DNA of 55,062 bases from JBGTLU01 sp041743935 (GCA_041743935.1 JBGTLU010000063.1:1-55062), one strand, 5' to 3'; positions 42,358-52,346 are shown, counted from the stretch's first letter. The notes: a model not told the origin generated them from the sequence alone. Numbers and translations: made by a program.

Positions 42358-43866
42358 TTAAAATTTATTTATAAGGTTTCGGTAGATAGCATTAATATCT
42401 TCCGAAACTTTTGTTTTTATAACCAATGTGCCGAATAAAATCGAAATGATAATTCCTTTTATAAGGATATTAAAAATAGCATCCTCAGTATTTATTAAAT
42501 TCAATACAGGTAAAAAATAAACAATTAAATAAATTAAAATTCCATATCCTAAAACATAAATTGTTTTAAATGTAAAAGGATGTATTTTATATTTTGAATA
42601 AATGAAGGACCCTTTAATTATATTAAATATTAATAAACTAAGCATGGTAGCAAATGCAGCACCTGTTAAACCATAGGATTTTATAAATAAATAATTAAAT
42701 ACAATATTTAAAACACCTAAAATAACTATGGCAATTAAATTAAAACGGAAGTATTTAGAATAAAGAATTATTTCGCCATTAATACCTGCAGCCATATCTA
42801 AAATTCGGGCTATTCCAATAAATAAAATCACGTATTTACCCGTAACAAAATTTTCCCCATTGGGAATTAACATAAATAATTCATCTACATTACACCAAAT
42901 TCCGAGAAATAAAAAAATGCTAATTATTAATTGATTAATAGAGGTCTTTTGGTAAAACGTTTTTATTTGTTGTAAATCATTATTCTTCCAGGCTGCAGCA
43001 ACCAACGGAACGGTAGCCTGAGAAATTGCTCTACGGGGCACTTCAATTACTGTTCCGATATAAAATGCAATGGCATAAATCCCGGTTTGTGTTAAACCGC
43101 TCAAATAACCAACCATGATAGAATCTATGTAGGCTAATAGCACCGAACCGCTTCCACCCAATACTATAAAACCAGCATAAACTCCTATTTCTTTTAAAAT
43201 TGGTTTCTTTAGAAATGCAAAATCAACATTTAAATAAAGACGATTTATCCAACTAAATATTACTAAATAAATTAATACCCCAACACCATAAGCATATACA
43301 TTTAAACTGGCTAATAAATTAAAATCAATAAAATTATAAGCATAAAATATTGTTAATATGCTAATTGCTATTCTTGTATAAACATCCTTAATTATATTAT
43401 TAATAAATATTTTTTGATTTGCCCGTATGTAAGCTTCGCAAACATTCAGTAAAGTGAAAAATATAACAAAAGGTAAAATTAAATGTATGTAGCTGCTAAT
43501 TTCTGGAGATTTATCGCCAAATAAATTCACTAGAAATCCTTTTAAAAAAGGAAATATTGCTGAGAAAAGAATTAAACCAAATGCACCATATAAAAAGAGG
43601 AAACTCAAGAACCCATTGTTCTTTTTTTCATCATTTTTAAAATAAGGAAAAAATTTATCTGAAACATTTCCTACGCCCAATTGAGTAAATATTACCAAAA
43701 TAGACGTAATGTTTAATAGAATATTTAGAATTCCAATTTCAGAAGGTTCGAGGTATTTGGGAAACAACCAAAGCAAATTAAAAGCACCAATGGCAATACC
43801 AATGTAGCTAATAACGGTTGACCGAAGACTGTTTTTAATGACAATTCCCACTGTACCAAAGTGCAT
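42358..43866 (-). CDS. Polysaccharide flippase (Wzx-like, MATE/PST superfamily)
   Basis: The 502-residue integral membrane protein has about 12-14 hydrophobic helices (IGIAIGAFNLLWLFPKYLEP, IVLGGSGSVLLAYIDSIMVG, YVLGYGILIYLIVYFLPVL), short loops and basic cytoplasmic turns. This is the arrangement of lipid-linked oligosaccharide flippases of O-antigen or exopolysaccharide synthesis. It would move undecaprenyl-linked units across the inner membrane. It is divergent from the following methyltransferase and glycosyltransferase genes and probably serves them. Its base use is very AT-rich, as is common for such clusters. Confidence 0.88.
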   Translation of the reverse strand: MHFGTVGIVIKNSLRSTVISYIGIAIGAFNLLWLFPKYLEPSEIGILNILLNITSILVIFTQLGVGNVSDKFFPYFKNDEKKNNGFLSFLFLYGAFGLILFSAIFPFLKGFLVNLFGDKSPEISSYIHLILPFVIFFTLLNVCEAYIRANQKIFINNIIKDVYTRIAISILTIFYAYNFIDFNLLASLNVYAYGVGVLIYLVIFSWINRLYLNVDFAFLKKPILKEIGVYAGFIVLGGSGSVLLAYIDSIMVGYLSGLTQTGIYAIAFYIGTVIEVPRRAISQATVPLVAAAWKNNDLQQIKTFYQKTSINQLIISIFLFLGIWCNVDELFMLIPNGENFVTGKYVILFIGIARILDMAAGINGEIILYSKYFRFNLIAIVILGVLNIVFNYLFIKSYGLTGAAFATMLSLLIFNIIKGSFIYSKYKIHPFTFKTIYVLGYGILIYLIVYFLPVLNLINTEDAIFNILIKGIIISILFGTLVIKTKVSEDINAIYRNLINKF

Positions 43867-43937
43867 ATTTCTTTTCTAAATAGCAGAGTTTAATACTAAT
43901 TTGCAACAAATTTTTATGCACAAGCTAGCGCTGGTAA

Positions 43938-44561
43938 ATGAATGATCTAAAAAATAACCTTAAAAACTTGCTATTAGCACCCAAAAGAGCGGTAGATTAC
44001 CATGTGCTAAAACGTAAAATCAACCTAAGTTCCGAACCGCTAAGGATTATTATTGGGTCGGGGTATACCAGTTACCCTGGCTGGCTAGCTACCAATATCC
44101 ATTCATTAAACCTATTAGAAAGTAGTTCTTTTCAGAATTTGTTTGGAGAAAAAAAAGTATATCGTTTTTTAGCCGAACACGTTTTTGAACATTTAAGCTA
44201 TGAACAAGGTATACTAGCACTTAAAAATTGCCATGATTTTTTAGAGCCGGATGGAGCTATCAGAATTGCCGTTCCGGATGGTAATCATCCAAATCCGGAT
44301 TATATAAACATGGTAAAGCCAGGTGGTTATGGCGATGGAGCAGACGACCATAAAGAATTATATACCTACCAAAGTTTGACGAAATTATTGCTAGAGGCTG
44401 GATACAAAATTAAACTGCTAGAATATTACGATGAAAATGGTAATTTTCAGTTTACAGATTGGAAAAGTGAGGATGGGCATATTTTGCGCTCATCTAGGTT
44501 CGACAAACGTTTTAATGAGGCAATTGGATATTCTTCCTTAATTATTGAAGGTAAAAAATGA
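43938..44561 (+). CDS. SAM-dependent methyltransferase-like protein (polysaccharide cluster)
   Basis: The 207-residue protein has a Rossmann-type methyltransferase pattern that starts late: RIIIGSGYTSYPGWLATNIH, then VYRFLAEHVFEHLSYEQG, and NCHDFLEPDGAIRIAVPDGN with a motif near HPNPDYINMVKPGG. The segment AEHVFEHL...FLEPDG is typical of predicted sugar methyltransferases in these clusters. The true acceptor is unknown. Stop overlaps the next start by 4 bases. Confidence 0.78.
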   Translation: MNDLKNNLKNLLLAPKRAVDYHVLKRKINLSSEPLRIIIGSGYTSYPGWLATNIHSLNLLESSSFQNLFGEKKVYRFLAEHVFEHLSYEQGILALKNCHDFLEPDGAIRIAVPDGNHPNPDYINMVKPGGYGDGADDHKELYTYQSLTKLLLEAGYKIKLLEYYDENGNFQFTDWKSEDGHILRSSRFDKRFNEAIGYSSLIIEGKK

Positions 44562-45202
44562 AAAATAAAGCATCAGTTTGGTCATTACTAAAACCAAAAA
44601 AACTACGAGTACTATTATCTTTAGGAATTAAGGGATACTTGGTAGACAAAGGTTGGTTTACAGCCTATAATAATAGAAAGCCGGTAGATGAGCGAGGTAA
44701 TGCCGTTCCCTGGGTAACTTATTCTTTCATAGATTTTATTAAAAACAGAATCACCAAAGAGCACGATATTTTTGAATTTGGATCTGGAAATTCTACCATA
44801 TTTTATTCTAAAAAAGCTAGAAAAGTTACCTCCGTTGAGCACGATAATAGTTGGTACAAACGATTAATTTCTTCCGTTACCGGCAATGTAGATTTAATTT
44901 ATTGCGCATTAGATAAAGATGGTAACTATTGCCGAACAGCTTTATCTACACAAAAGAAATTTCATATTATTATTGTGGATGGTAGAGATCGGGTTAATTG
45001 TTGCAAACAAGCAATTACTTCGTTAACAGATAATGGAGTAATTGTTTTGGATGATTCTGAAAGAAAAGAATACCAATTGGCACTTGAGTTTTTAGAATCG
45101 AATGGATTTAAAAATATCCCATTTACTGGTATGGCTCCGGGTGTTATTATTTCTAAATGTACCACCTTGTTTTACAAAACAGATAATTGCTTAGGAATTT
45201 AA
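44558..45202 (+). CDS. Class I SAM-dependent methyltransferase-like protein
   Basis: The 214-residue protein has IFEFGSGNSTIFYSKKARKV (SAM-binding glycine loop), SVEHDNSWYK, FHIIIVDGRDRVNCCKQAIT and GVIVLDDSERKEYQ. This follows the order of the FkbM/TylF-like methyltransferases that act on sugars or lipids. It is translationally coupled to the previous gene (ATGA overlap) and directly precedes a glycosyltransferase gene. Confidence 0.78.
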   Translation: MKNKASVWSLLKPKKLRVLLSLGIKGYLVDKGWFTAYNNRKPVDERGNAVPWVTYSFIDFIKNRITKEHDIFEFGSGNSTIFYSKKARKVTSVEHDNSWYKRLISSVTGNVDLIYCALDKDGNYCRTALSTQKKFHIIIVDGRDRVNCCKQAITSLTDNGVIVLDDSERKEYQLALEFLESNGFKNIPFTGMAPGVIISKCTTLFYKTDNCLGI

Positions 45203-46093
45203 ATGCAAGATTTAGCTCCCATTATTTTATTTGTTTACAACCGCTTGGATCATACCAAACGAACCATTAATTCTTTATTAAAAAATAGTCTGGCCATTAA
45301 AAGTGATTTAATTATTTATGCCGATGGCCCAAAAAACGAAAATGATTTAATAAAAGTAACAGAAGTACAAGAGTATGTTAAAACTATTGAGGGATTCAAA
45401 TCCATTACAATAAATACTAATTCAATTAACAAAGGACTAGCAAATTCTATAGTTTATGGGGTATCAGAAACCCTAAATAAATATGAATCTTGTATTGTTT
45501 TTGAAGATGATTTAGAATGTTCTCCTACTATTTTAAATTATTTTAACGATGCATTAAATCGTTATAAAGAAAACGAAAAAGTGATGCATATAGGCGCATA
45601 TATGTATCCGATTAATGCAATTAATTTACCCGAAACATTTTTTTTTAGAGTGGCAACCAGTTGGGGTTGGGCAACATGGAAACGTGCTTGGAATCATTTC
45701 GAGCCAGATATTTCGGTATTAGAAAAAGAATTTACTGACGATAAAATTAAATTGTTTTCATTTAATGGAAGCATGAATTTCTGGAAACAATTTCAAGAAT
45801 TTAAATTAGGTAAAAATAATTCGTGGGCTATTAGATGGTATGCTTCTATTTTTTTACGGGGCGGATTAGCTTTGCATCCGGCACAATCTCTGGTTCATAA
45901 CATCGGGAACGATGGTTCCGGGGTTCATTCCAGAACTACCAATGAATATGCAGTAGATATCAATCAGAATAGAATAACATTTTTCCCGGATAGAATAGAA
46001 GAAAATAAAGAAGCACTAACTCTGATTAAAGAATACTATAAAAACAGAAAAGGGAATTTATTAAATAGAATTATTCGGTATTTAAATAAATAA
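45203..46093 (+). CDS. Glycosyltransferase (GT2/GNT-I-like)
   Basis: The 296-residue enzyme starts PIILFVYNRLDHTKRTINSL, then SDLIIYADGPKNEND and NKGLANSIVYGVS, with a DxD-type FEDDLECSPTIL (about residue 100). TSWGWATWKRAWNHFEPD and the later FFPDRIEENK follow. This fits the sugar-nucleotide-dependent, inverting glycosyltransferases related to GNT-I. It likely adds one sugar to the surface polysaccharide. Starts one base after the preceding stop. Confidence 0.85.
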   Translation: MQDLAPIILFVYNRLDHTKRTINSLLKNSLAIKSDLIIYADGPKNENDLIKVTEVQEYVKTIEGFKSITINTNSINKGLANSIVYGVSETLNKYESCIVFEDDLECSPTILNYFNDALNRYKENEKVMHIGAYMYPINAINLPETFFFRVATSWGWATWKRAWNHFEPDISVLEKEFTDDKIKLFSFNGSMNFWKQFQEFKLGKNNSWAIRWYASIFLRGGLALHPAQSLVHNIGNDGSGVHSRTTNEYAVDINQNRITFFPDRIEENKEALTLIKEYYKNRKGNLLNRIIRYLNK

Positions 46094-46858
46094 TTAATTT
46101 GGTTTAGCAACCAAAAAAATATAGGGCGAAAATAATTTACTTTCCAACGGAATTAATTTAGTTATTATTTTACCTGTAAGCCAAGTTAATTTCAGGAAAA
46201 CTTTAACCAATGCAGATTGCTTATCGTAATTTTCTAACCAAACAGAAAATTTCCCGTGATACTCTAATTCTAAAACTTCCATGTTTAAACTTTTCATTAC
46301 AGAATTTAAGTAATTCAAATCCATACAATTAATGTAATGCTTGCTATAATTCTCAGGATCAAATTTTCGTTGAAACCACCCATTAATTCCCTTAAAATTT
46401 GGCAATGTAATTAATAAAATACCATTCGTATTTAAATAGGTAAGATGTTTCTCAATTATTTCTTCGGTATTTGAAAAATGTTCAATTAACCCGCAAGAAA
46501 AAACTAAGTCATAGGTAGTTGCTGTTTTCGTATGAAATAGATCCGCTTCTATAATTTCAATATCATCCGGTTGCAAATTATTTTGCTTGCTTAGTTTTTT
46601 TATAATTTCAGGATGAATAAAATAATCCACTAGCGTGGTTTTCAATCCAAAATATTTCTTCAAAAAAATAGAATAATACCCCGGAAAACCACCCAATTCT
46701 ACAGCAGAATTGATAGCATATTTTTCTATATACTTTTTAAAAATGGATGCAAAAGGATACGTTGGTTTTATCCATTGAACAATCCCTTCTTTATTCTCCC
46801 AATAGGAAACCCAAAATTCTCTGTCGGTTAAATGTTTTTGTTCGTTTGTATTTTGCAC
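46094..46858 (-). CDS. Class I SAM-dependent methyltransferase
   Basis: The 254-residue enzyme has SAVELGGFPGYYSIFLKKYF (motif I, about 53-72), EIIEADLFHTKTA, YDLVFSCGLIEHFSNTEEII and LNTNGILLITLPNFKG, the order of a Rossmann methyltransferase with an acidic loop and post-motif. It is transcribed against its neighbours in the middle of the polysaccharide cluster, and its stop meets the stop of the upstream glycosyltransferase gene. Acceptor unknown. Confidence 0.85.
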   Translation of the reverse strand: MQNTNEQKHLTDREFWVSYWENKEGIVQWIKPTYPFASIFKKYIEKYAINSAVELGGFPGYYSIFLKKYFGLKTTLVDYFIHPEIIKKLSKQNNLQPDDIEIIEADLFHTKTATTYDLVFSCGLIEHFSNTEEIIEKHLTYLNTNGILLITLPNFKGINGWFQRKFDPENYSKHYINCMDLNYLNSVMKSLNMEVLELEYHGKFSVWLENYDKQSALVKVFLKLTWLTGKIITKLIPLESKLFSPYIFLVAKPN

Positions 46859-46910
46859 GCAGCGAAATTAAGGATGCTTTAAGTACTTTTGTTAAAATCC
46901 CGAAATTAAT

Positions 46911-48167
46911 TTGAAGATTTTATTATTAAACACGTACGATGGCAACGGAGGAGCAGCACGAGCTGCCTACCGATTACACCAAGCATTAAGCAATGCCGGT
47001 GTAAAATCAAGCTTTACCGTATTTTACAAATTTTCCGATAACCAAAACATCCATACGTTTACTAATAATTTATTGGGTAAACTACGAGCTGTATTTAACA
47101 TTTTTGCATCTAGGTATATCCAAAAATTTATCACAAATAGCAAAAAAATACCTTTTTCTACTTTGCATTTTGGAGTAGATATATCCAATCATCCCATGGT
47201 AAAAGAAGCAGATATTATTCATTTACATTGGATAAATCATGGATTTTTATCTGTCAAAAGCCTTGAAAAACTTTTTGCATTAGGCAAACCAATTGTATTT
47301 ACTATGCACGATAGTTTTTTGTTTACCGGAGGATGCCATGTTAGGTATTCATGTACTGCCTATTTGCATTCTTGTGGTAATTGTCCGGCTTTAAAAAACC
47401 CTAATAAAACGGATATTTCTGCAAAACAATGGCAACTAAAAAATAGGCTATTATCTAATAAAACCATAAGCATCATTTCTCCTAGCAAATGGCTGCAACA
47501 GGACGCAAAAAAAAGTTCAATTTTGCAATCAAAAGAGATTGTGAACATCCCAAATGCTATTGAAACTTTGGTTTTTAAACCCCAAGATAAAGCAGAAGCA
47601 AGAAAAAAATTAGGCTTAAACCCCGATAAGTTTTTTATGCTAAGTGGCTTTGCTCAGTCTGCTTACGATGGGCATAAAGGCAATAGTTATTTACAAGAAA
47701 GTCTGCAATTATTTTCGACAAAAATTCCATCAAATACGGCTGAAATTTTGATTTTTGGAAATAGGAAAAACGATAATAAGCAAGAGTTAAATTTACCTAC
47801 TACCTTTTTAGGAGTAATAAATGAGGATGAAAAATTGGCTTTATTTTATGCAGCAGCCGATGTTTTTTTAGTTCCTTCTCTTGAAGATAATTTACCTAAT
47901 ACCGTGATGGAAAGCATGTCTTGTGGCACTCCTGTGGTTGCCTTTACTACTGGCGGAATTCCAGAAATGATAGAACACAAAAGCAATGGATATTTGGCAA
48001 AATATACTTCGGTAGAGGATTTTACAGATGGAATTTTGTGGATATATAATCATCCAAACAAAACAGAATTAACAAAAGCTGCTAGGGAAAAAGTTCTCGC
48101 AAATTATACCTTTGAATCGGTGGCAGATAAACACATCCAACTTTATAAAAAATTAATAAACAAATGA
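46911..48167 (+). CDS. GT4-family glycosyltransferase (TTG start)
   Basis: The 418-residue enzyme is of the GT-B fold. The N-terminal part begins KILLLNTYDGNGGAARAAYR, and a DIIHLHWINHGFLS acceptor-side segment follows. The C-terminal sugar-nucleotide domain has FMLSGFAQSAYDGHKGN, YAAADVFLVPSLEDNLPNTV and MESMSCGTPVVAFTTGGIPE. A retaining mechanism is typical of the family. The start codon is TTG at 46911, because KILLLNTYDGNGG is the conserved beginning and no ATG precedes it. Overlaps the next gene by 4 bases. Confidence 0.9.
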   Translation: MKILLLNTYDGNGGAARAAYRLHQALSNAGVKSSFTVFYKFSDNQNIHTFTNNLLGKLRAVFNIFASRYIQKFITNSKKIPFSTLHFGVDISNHPMVKEADIIHLHWINHGFLSVKSLEKLFALGKPIVFTMHDSFLFTGGCHVRYSCTAYLHSCGNCPALKNPNKTDISAKQWQLKNRLLSNKTISIISPSKWLQQDAKKSSILQSKEIVNIPNAIETLVFKPQDKAEARKKLGLNPDKFFMLSGFAQSAYDGHKGNSYLQESLQLFSTKIPSNTAEILIFGNRKNDNKQELNLPTTFLGVINEDEKLALFYAAADVFLVPSLEDNLPNTVMESMSCGTPVVAFTTGGIPEMIEHKSNGYLAKYTSVEDFTDGILWIYNHPNKTELTKAAREKVLANYTFESVADKHIQLYKKLINK

Positions 48168-48955
48168 CCGGAGGCTACAGAAACAAAGGAAAATCTTCAC
48201 AGATACTACCTAATAAGCCGGTTATTAGCATTATTACCATTGTTTATAATAGCGAAAAATGGATTGAAAGAACCATCCAAAGTGTACTAGAACAAACCTA
48301 CCCGAACATAGAATACATTTTAATTGACGGCAAATCCAAGGATAAAACTGTTGAATTGATAAAAAAATACGAGGAGAAAATTGCTTTTTGGATTTCGGAG
48401 CCAGATAAAGGAATTTACGATGCTATGAACAAAGGCTTAACCTATGCGAACGGTGATTATGTATTGTTTTTAAATTCTGGAGATGCACTACATCAACCCG
48501 AAACATTAGAAAGAGTTTTTGATTTGCATCCTGCCGATATTTATTATGGCGAAACCGAAATGTTTAACGAAGCATGGGAAAGTTTGGGTGACAGAAGATT
48601 AAAAGCGCCAAAAGTATTAACCTGGAAAAGTTTTAAAATGGGCATGTTGGTTTGTCATCAATCCATTGTAATTAAAAAAAAAATTGCACCTAAATATGAT
48701 TTGCAATATAAAATTAGTGCCGATGTAGATTGGGTAATAAAATGCTTAAAACAAACAAAAACCATTACCAATACCAATGGTTACATTGCTAAATATTTGG
48801 TGGGTGGCTTTTCGAGACAGAACACCATCCGATCATTAAAAGAAAGATTTAAAATCATGGTACATCACTACGGTTTACCTACCGTTTTGTGGTGCCACGT
48901 GCTCATATTTTTCAGATTTTGGGGGTATTATTTGAGAAACAGAAAACTCAATTAA
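48164..48955 (+). CDS. GT2-family glycosyltransferase (WcaA-like)
   Basis: The 263-residue inverting enzyme has ISIITIVYNSEKWIERTIQS, TYPNIEYILIDGKSKDKTVE and the DAMNKGLTYANGDYVLFLNS region, then SGDALHQPETLERVF. The CHQSIVIKKK motif follows, then SADVDWVIKCL near residue 185. It probably adds a sugar to the lipid-linked chain. A hydrophobic patch near the end (TVLWCHVLIFFRFWGYYL) may hold it at the inner membrane. Coupled to the GT4 gene by ATGA overlap. Confidence 0.9.
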   Translation: MTGGYRNKGKSSQILPNKPVISIITIVYNSEKWIERTIQSVLEQTYPNIEYILIDGKSKDKTVELIKKYEEKIAFWISEPDKGIYDAMNKGLTYANGDYVLFLNSGDALHQPETLERVFDLHPADIYYGETEMFNEAWESLGDRRLKAPKVLTWKSFKMGMLVCHQSIVIKKKIAPKYDLQYKISADVDWVIKCLKQTKTITNTNGYIAKYLVGGFSRQNTIRSLKERFKIMVHHYGLPTVLWCHVLIFFRFWGYYLRNRKLN

Positions 48956-48957
48956 AA

Positions 48958-49356
48958 TTACTCAACTCTCGTATAACTCTGTGTTTGATCTGCTCTAAAA
49001 TTTCCTGGCCGAGTAATTCCGTCTTTCACCGCTTCATTTTTTGCTTCACAATCAAAACGGAAAGTATTTTCGTCGGTAAATTCTACTATACCTAATAAGG
49101 TAGAGTTAATTAATAACCCTTTATCGAATCCAGTTAAATCCAAATGCATTGGTTTCTTAGAGGGATTAAAGCGATATTTCATTTTGAAAGTGTCCGTTCT
49201 GCTTTCGCCTAAATCTATTAGCCAGTAGGCATTACCACCTTCCATGAACTCAAAGGTGTGAGCACCGTTTGTCCAGCTTCCAATAATTTCTTTTTCTTGG
49301 TTTGATGAGCACCCAAAAAAACCAAAGGCAAATAAAAGAATTAATACATTTTTCAT
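48958..49356 (-). CDS. Small lipoprotein
   Basis: The 132-residue precursor has a lipoprotein signal (VLILLFAFGFFGC, cysteine near residue 16) and a small beta-barrel-like body: IIGSWTNGAHTFEFMEGGNA, YWLIDLG, DTFKMKYRFNPSKKPMHLDL. This is the pattern of lipocalin-like envelope proteins. It overlaps the YfhO gene start by 4 bases, so it forms an operon with it. Function unknown. Confidence 0.72.
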   Translation of the reverse strand: MKNVLILLFAFGFFGCSSNQEKEIIGSWTNGAHTFEFMEGGNAYWLIDLGESRTDTFKMKYRFNPSKKPMHLDLTGFDKGLLINSTLLGIVEFTDENTFRFDCEAKNEAVKDGITRPGNFRADQTQSYTRVE

Positions 49357-51809
49357 GCTATTTGTTGTTTTTTGTTTTCGGTGTATAGTACATAAATCAA
49401 TCCTAAAACCAATAATATAGAACTGATTAAAGAAATGGTTTCGCCAATTTTATAGGCTTTGGGCTCGAATTTAAACTCAATTTTATGGCTACCTGCTGGT
49501 ATTTGCATGGCTCGTAAAACGTAATTAGCTCTAAAATGATTGATGGGTTTTCCGTTGATGTAGGCATTCCAACCTTTATCATAATAAATTTCTGAAAATA
49601 CCGCTAAGCGTTCGGTGGTATTATTGGTTTGATAGGTGATATGATCTGGACGATAGTTCGTTAGGTAGATGGTTCCTTGGTCGCCTATGCCCATAATTTT
49701 CATTAAATCCACCTGGTTTCTAAATTCATCATCAATGATGGCAGTTTGCTCTGGCCTAAAAGCAGTAAGTGCATTGATTTCGGCATCTGCATTTTCAACA
49801 AAACTTACTCCATTAACAAACCATGCATGACCTAAAGCTCCTTGATTTTCTTCCACAAATGGTCTCCCTAAAGTATCTGCCAAGATAAAATACTTGGTAT
49901 TGAGCATGTCTAAAACAGATTTGTTTCCTTTTATTAAATGTTGCTCAATTAAATCTTGGTACCGTTGCAATTTTGCTGCATGATAGCCTCCAATAGTTTT
50001 ATGGAAGTAAGTAGTGCTCGCATTGCTAAAAGTATTGATGGTGGCATCCATAACCCTGAAATTTGGATCGGAGTCTTTTAAAATTTCAGTATCCACTGCA
50101 CGAGCCACAAAAGGTATTTTTAATTGACGTGCTGGTACAAAGTTATCGTCATTTAAATAGCGCTTATTTACCGACCACATATCTACCGTAACCAACAATG
50201 CTAAAATTGCTATAGCAAAATTTGCTTTTAATTTTTGTTGGATAAACAACCATAAAGTGGCAGCCATCAATCCGATGAACAAGAAACTACGAATAGCATC
50301 GGCTCTGAACATGCTTTCTCTATCCGAAATTAATGCTCCTAAAATTTTATTTGCAAAATCTCTACTTCCGGTTCCTTGTTCTAATTGCTGAACAAAGCTT
50401 GCATCGTTTGCAGACTGAAACCCAAAAAACAAACTTGGCAAGGCTATTAATAGTAACAACACACCGCCAAAACCATAACTGGTGTATTTTAAATATTTGG
50501 TTATTTCTTCTTTATTTATCTTTTCGCTAAAGATTTCTTTTAAAGCTAATAATGCCAAAATGGGTACTGTAATACCGGCAATAACTAAAATAGATTCTAC
50601 CGCTCTGAATTTATTATAAAGCGGAAAGTAATCGAAAAACAAATCGGATAAGAAAGGTAAATTTTTACCGAAGGATAAAAATAAGCTCAGAATAGTGGCA
50701 ATAACTAACCACCATTTCAGGCTTCCTTTTACTATAAAACAACCTAATACAAATAAAAACACAATAATAGCCCCCAAGTAAATTGGACCAGATGTGAACG
50801 GTTTATCGCCCCAGTAGGTTGGCATTTGCTTGCTAAATTGTGCCGCCTGTGTCGGAGAAACATTGTTTGCAACCAAGGTTTTGTATACTTCAGAATTATC
50901 GTCTAAAGGGTAGCCCGAAGCGCCTCCATAAGCATGAGGAATTAAAAAAGTAATACTTTCTGCAACTCCTTGGCTCCACTGATAAGCATATTCTTTATCT
51001 AATCCGTTTGCAGGTTTATTTTTATTGCTAGTTAGCTCAGATTTACCACGTATGGTTTGTTGTGCATACTCGTAATTTACCCAGAGGGTACCAAAGTTTA
51101 CGCCCACTGCAATAATTAAACCGGCAAAAAGTGCAACTGAGGCTTTTGTATATTCTTTTAGTTTATCTTCTCTTATAGCTTTTACCAGTTCTATAATTAA
51201 CAAAACAATGACAGCCAACATCAAATAATACGTCATTTGAATGTGATTGGCCCTAATTTCAACAGCTAAAAATAAAGCAGTAAGGGCAGCACCAAGCCAA
51301 TATTTTCCTTTATAGGCGAGTAAAATACCTGCTAAAATGGGGGCAAAAAAAGCCAAAGCAAATGCTTTATTAGAGTGCCCGGCTTCAATGATGATGAAAT
51401 TATAAGAAGAAAACGTGACGGCAATAGCACCAATGGCACTTAGCCAAGGATTTATTCCCAACACAATAAATAAAAAGTAAGCCCCTACCAGAAAGATAAA
51501 AATGGTATCCACCGGGTCGGGGAAAATGGTTTTAAATGTTTTAACAATATAAGTGGTTATGTTGGATGGATACTGTGCCCAAATTTGATATGCTGGCATC
51601 CCTCCAAACATTTGATTCGTCCACAATGGTGCTTTACCAGTTTTGGCTTTCACGTCCATGATTTCTTTGCTCATGGCCTGAGCCTGAATAACATCATTTT
51701 GTACCAGCTTTTTGTTTTGCAAAGCCGGACTGAAATATATCAGCGTTATCAACAAGAATATTCCAGAAATTAAGAAATGAGGTAGGTTATTTTTGAACCA
51801 ATTATTCAT
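49353..51809 (-). CDS. Bacterial membrane protein of the YfhO family
   Basis: The 818-residue protein has an N-terminal helix (LPHFLISGIFLLITLIYFSP), then a D-type glycosyltransferase GT-C region (NDVIQAQAMSKEIMDV, MFGGMPAYQIWAQYPSNITT), about 11-13 membrane helices, and a periplasmic C-terminal domain (ERLAVFSEIYYDKGWNAYIN). A final helix follows (ISLISSILLVLGLIYVLY). GT-C enzymes use lipid-phosphate sugars; YfhO in Bacillus transfers GlcNAc to lipoteichoic acid. In this organism the target is probably an envelope glycan or lipid. The adjacent polysaccharide cluster fits this. Confidence 0.85.
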   Translation of the reverse strand: MNNWFKNNLPHFLISGIFLLITLIYFSPALQNKKLVQNDVIQAQAMSKEIMDVKAKTGKAPLWTNQMFGGMPAYQIWAQYPSNITTYIVKTFKTIFPDPVDTIFIFLVGAYFLFIVLGINPWLSAIGAIAVTFSSYNFIIIEAGHSNKAFALAFFAPILAGILLAYKGKYWLGAALTALFLAVEIRANHIQMTYYLMLAVIVLLIIELVKAIREDKLKEYTKASVALFAGLIIAVGVNFGTLWVNYEYAQQTIRGKSELTSNKNKPANGLDKEYAYQWSQGVAESITFLIPHAYGGASGYPLDDNSEVYKTLVANNVSPTQAAQFSKQMPTYWGDKPFTSGPIYLGAIIVFLFVLGCFIVKGSLKWWLVIATILSLFLSFGKNLPFLSDLFFDYFPLYNKFRAVESILVIAGITVPILALLALKEIFSEKINKEEITKYLKYTSYGFGGVLLLLIALPSLFFGFQSANDASFVQQLEQGTGSRDFANKILGALISDRESMFRADAIRSFLFIGLMAATLWLFIQQKLKANFAIAILALLVTVDMWSVNKRYLNDDNFVPARQLKIPFVARAVDTEILKDSDPNFRVMDATINTFSNASTTYFHKTIGGYHAAKLQRYQDLIEQHLIKGNKSVLDMLNTKYFILADTLGRPFVEENQGALGHAWFVNGVSFVENADAEINALTAFRPEQTAIIDDEFRNQVDLMKIMGIGDQGTIYLTNYRPDHITYQTNNTTERLAVFSEIYYDKGWNAYINGKPINHFRANYVLRAMQIPAGSHKIEFKFEPKAYKIGETISLISSILLVLGLIYVLYTENKKQQIA

Positions 51810-51829
51810 ATGTTTTTATAATTTATGCC

Positions 51830-51837
51830 CAAAAATA
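51830..51837 (-). promoter_or_regulatory. Promoter -7 box TATTTTTG for the YfhO gene
   Basis: This is a full match to TAnnTTTG on the minus strand, 20 bp before the ATG and directly after the hairpin at 51841-51864. Confidence 0.4.
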
Positions 51838-51840
51838 AAA

Positions 51841-51864
51841 AACTGCCTCACATTGGAGGCAGTT
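51841..51864 (-). terminator. Hairpin terminator of the DUF4834 gene
   Basis: aactgcctc and gaggcagtt pair perfectly around six bases; on the minus strand a T-run follows. It separates the DUF4834 transcript from the YfhO transcript. Confidence 0.75.
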
Positions 51865-51924
51865 ATCTACATAAATATATTAACCTTAAAGAATAGTTAA
51901 CAATTTTACCCATTCTGATTTCAT

Positions 51925-52182
51925 TTACTTTATCTCCTCAAAATCTACATACTCTCCATCAATATCTCTATTCTTTTTATTTTTGGAAGATGGTTGGTCT
52001 TTAATCTCGATAGTCCCTTCGGGTTTTCTGTATTGATTTGCTTGCTGTTGATATTGTTGTTTGAATTTAGTTTCAAACGACTTTGCTGCTTTTACCAAGA
52101 TAAAGGGTAAAAGTAAACGTAAAACTAAACGAAGAACCAGTAATACTAGAACTACAATTAAAATAAATTTGATAAAGCCCAT
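51925..52182 (-). CDS. DUF4834-family small membrane protein
   Basis: The 85-residue protein has one N-terminal membrane helix (FILIVVLVLLVLRLVLRLLL), a basic-acidic linker with KFKQQYQQQANQYRKPEG, and the end DIDGEYVDFEEIK that marks DUF4834 in Bacteroidota. Role unknown. Its own promoter box (TATTTTTG at 52199-52206) lies 16 bp upstream. Confidence 0.8.
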   Translation of the reverse strand: MGFIKFILIVVLVLLVLRLVLRLLLPFILVKAAKSFETKFKQQYQQQANQYRKPEGTIEIKDQPSSKNKKNRDIDGEYVDFEEIK

Positions 52183-52198
52183 GAATAATATTAAAGCA

Positions 52199-52206
52199 CA
52201 AAAATA
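52199..52206 (-). promoter_or_regulatory. Promoter -7 box TATTTTTG for the DUF4834 gene
   Basis: This is a full match to TAnnTTTG on the minus strand, 16 bp before the ATG. Confidence 0.4.
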
Positions 52207-52346
52207 GGAATTATTGCACGGATGATTCCATTTTGTAACGAGATTATTGGATTGTTATAGCCAACGATTTGTCATCCTGATCCAAATACATTGGGACAAG
52301 GGTGAGGCAAGCGCGCTTATTTCCTACATACTACATCCGACTTCTA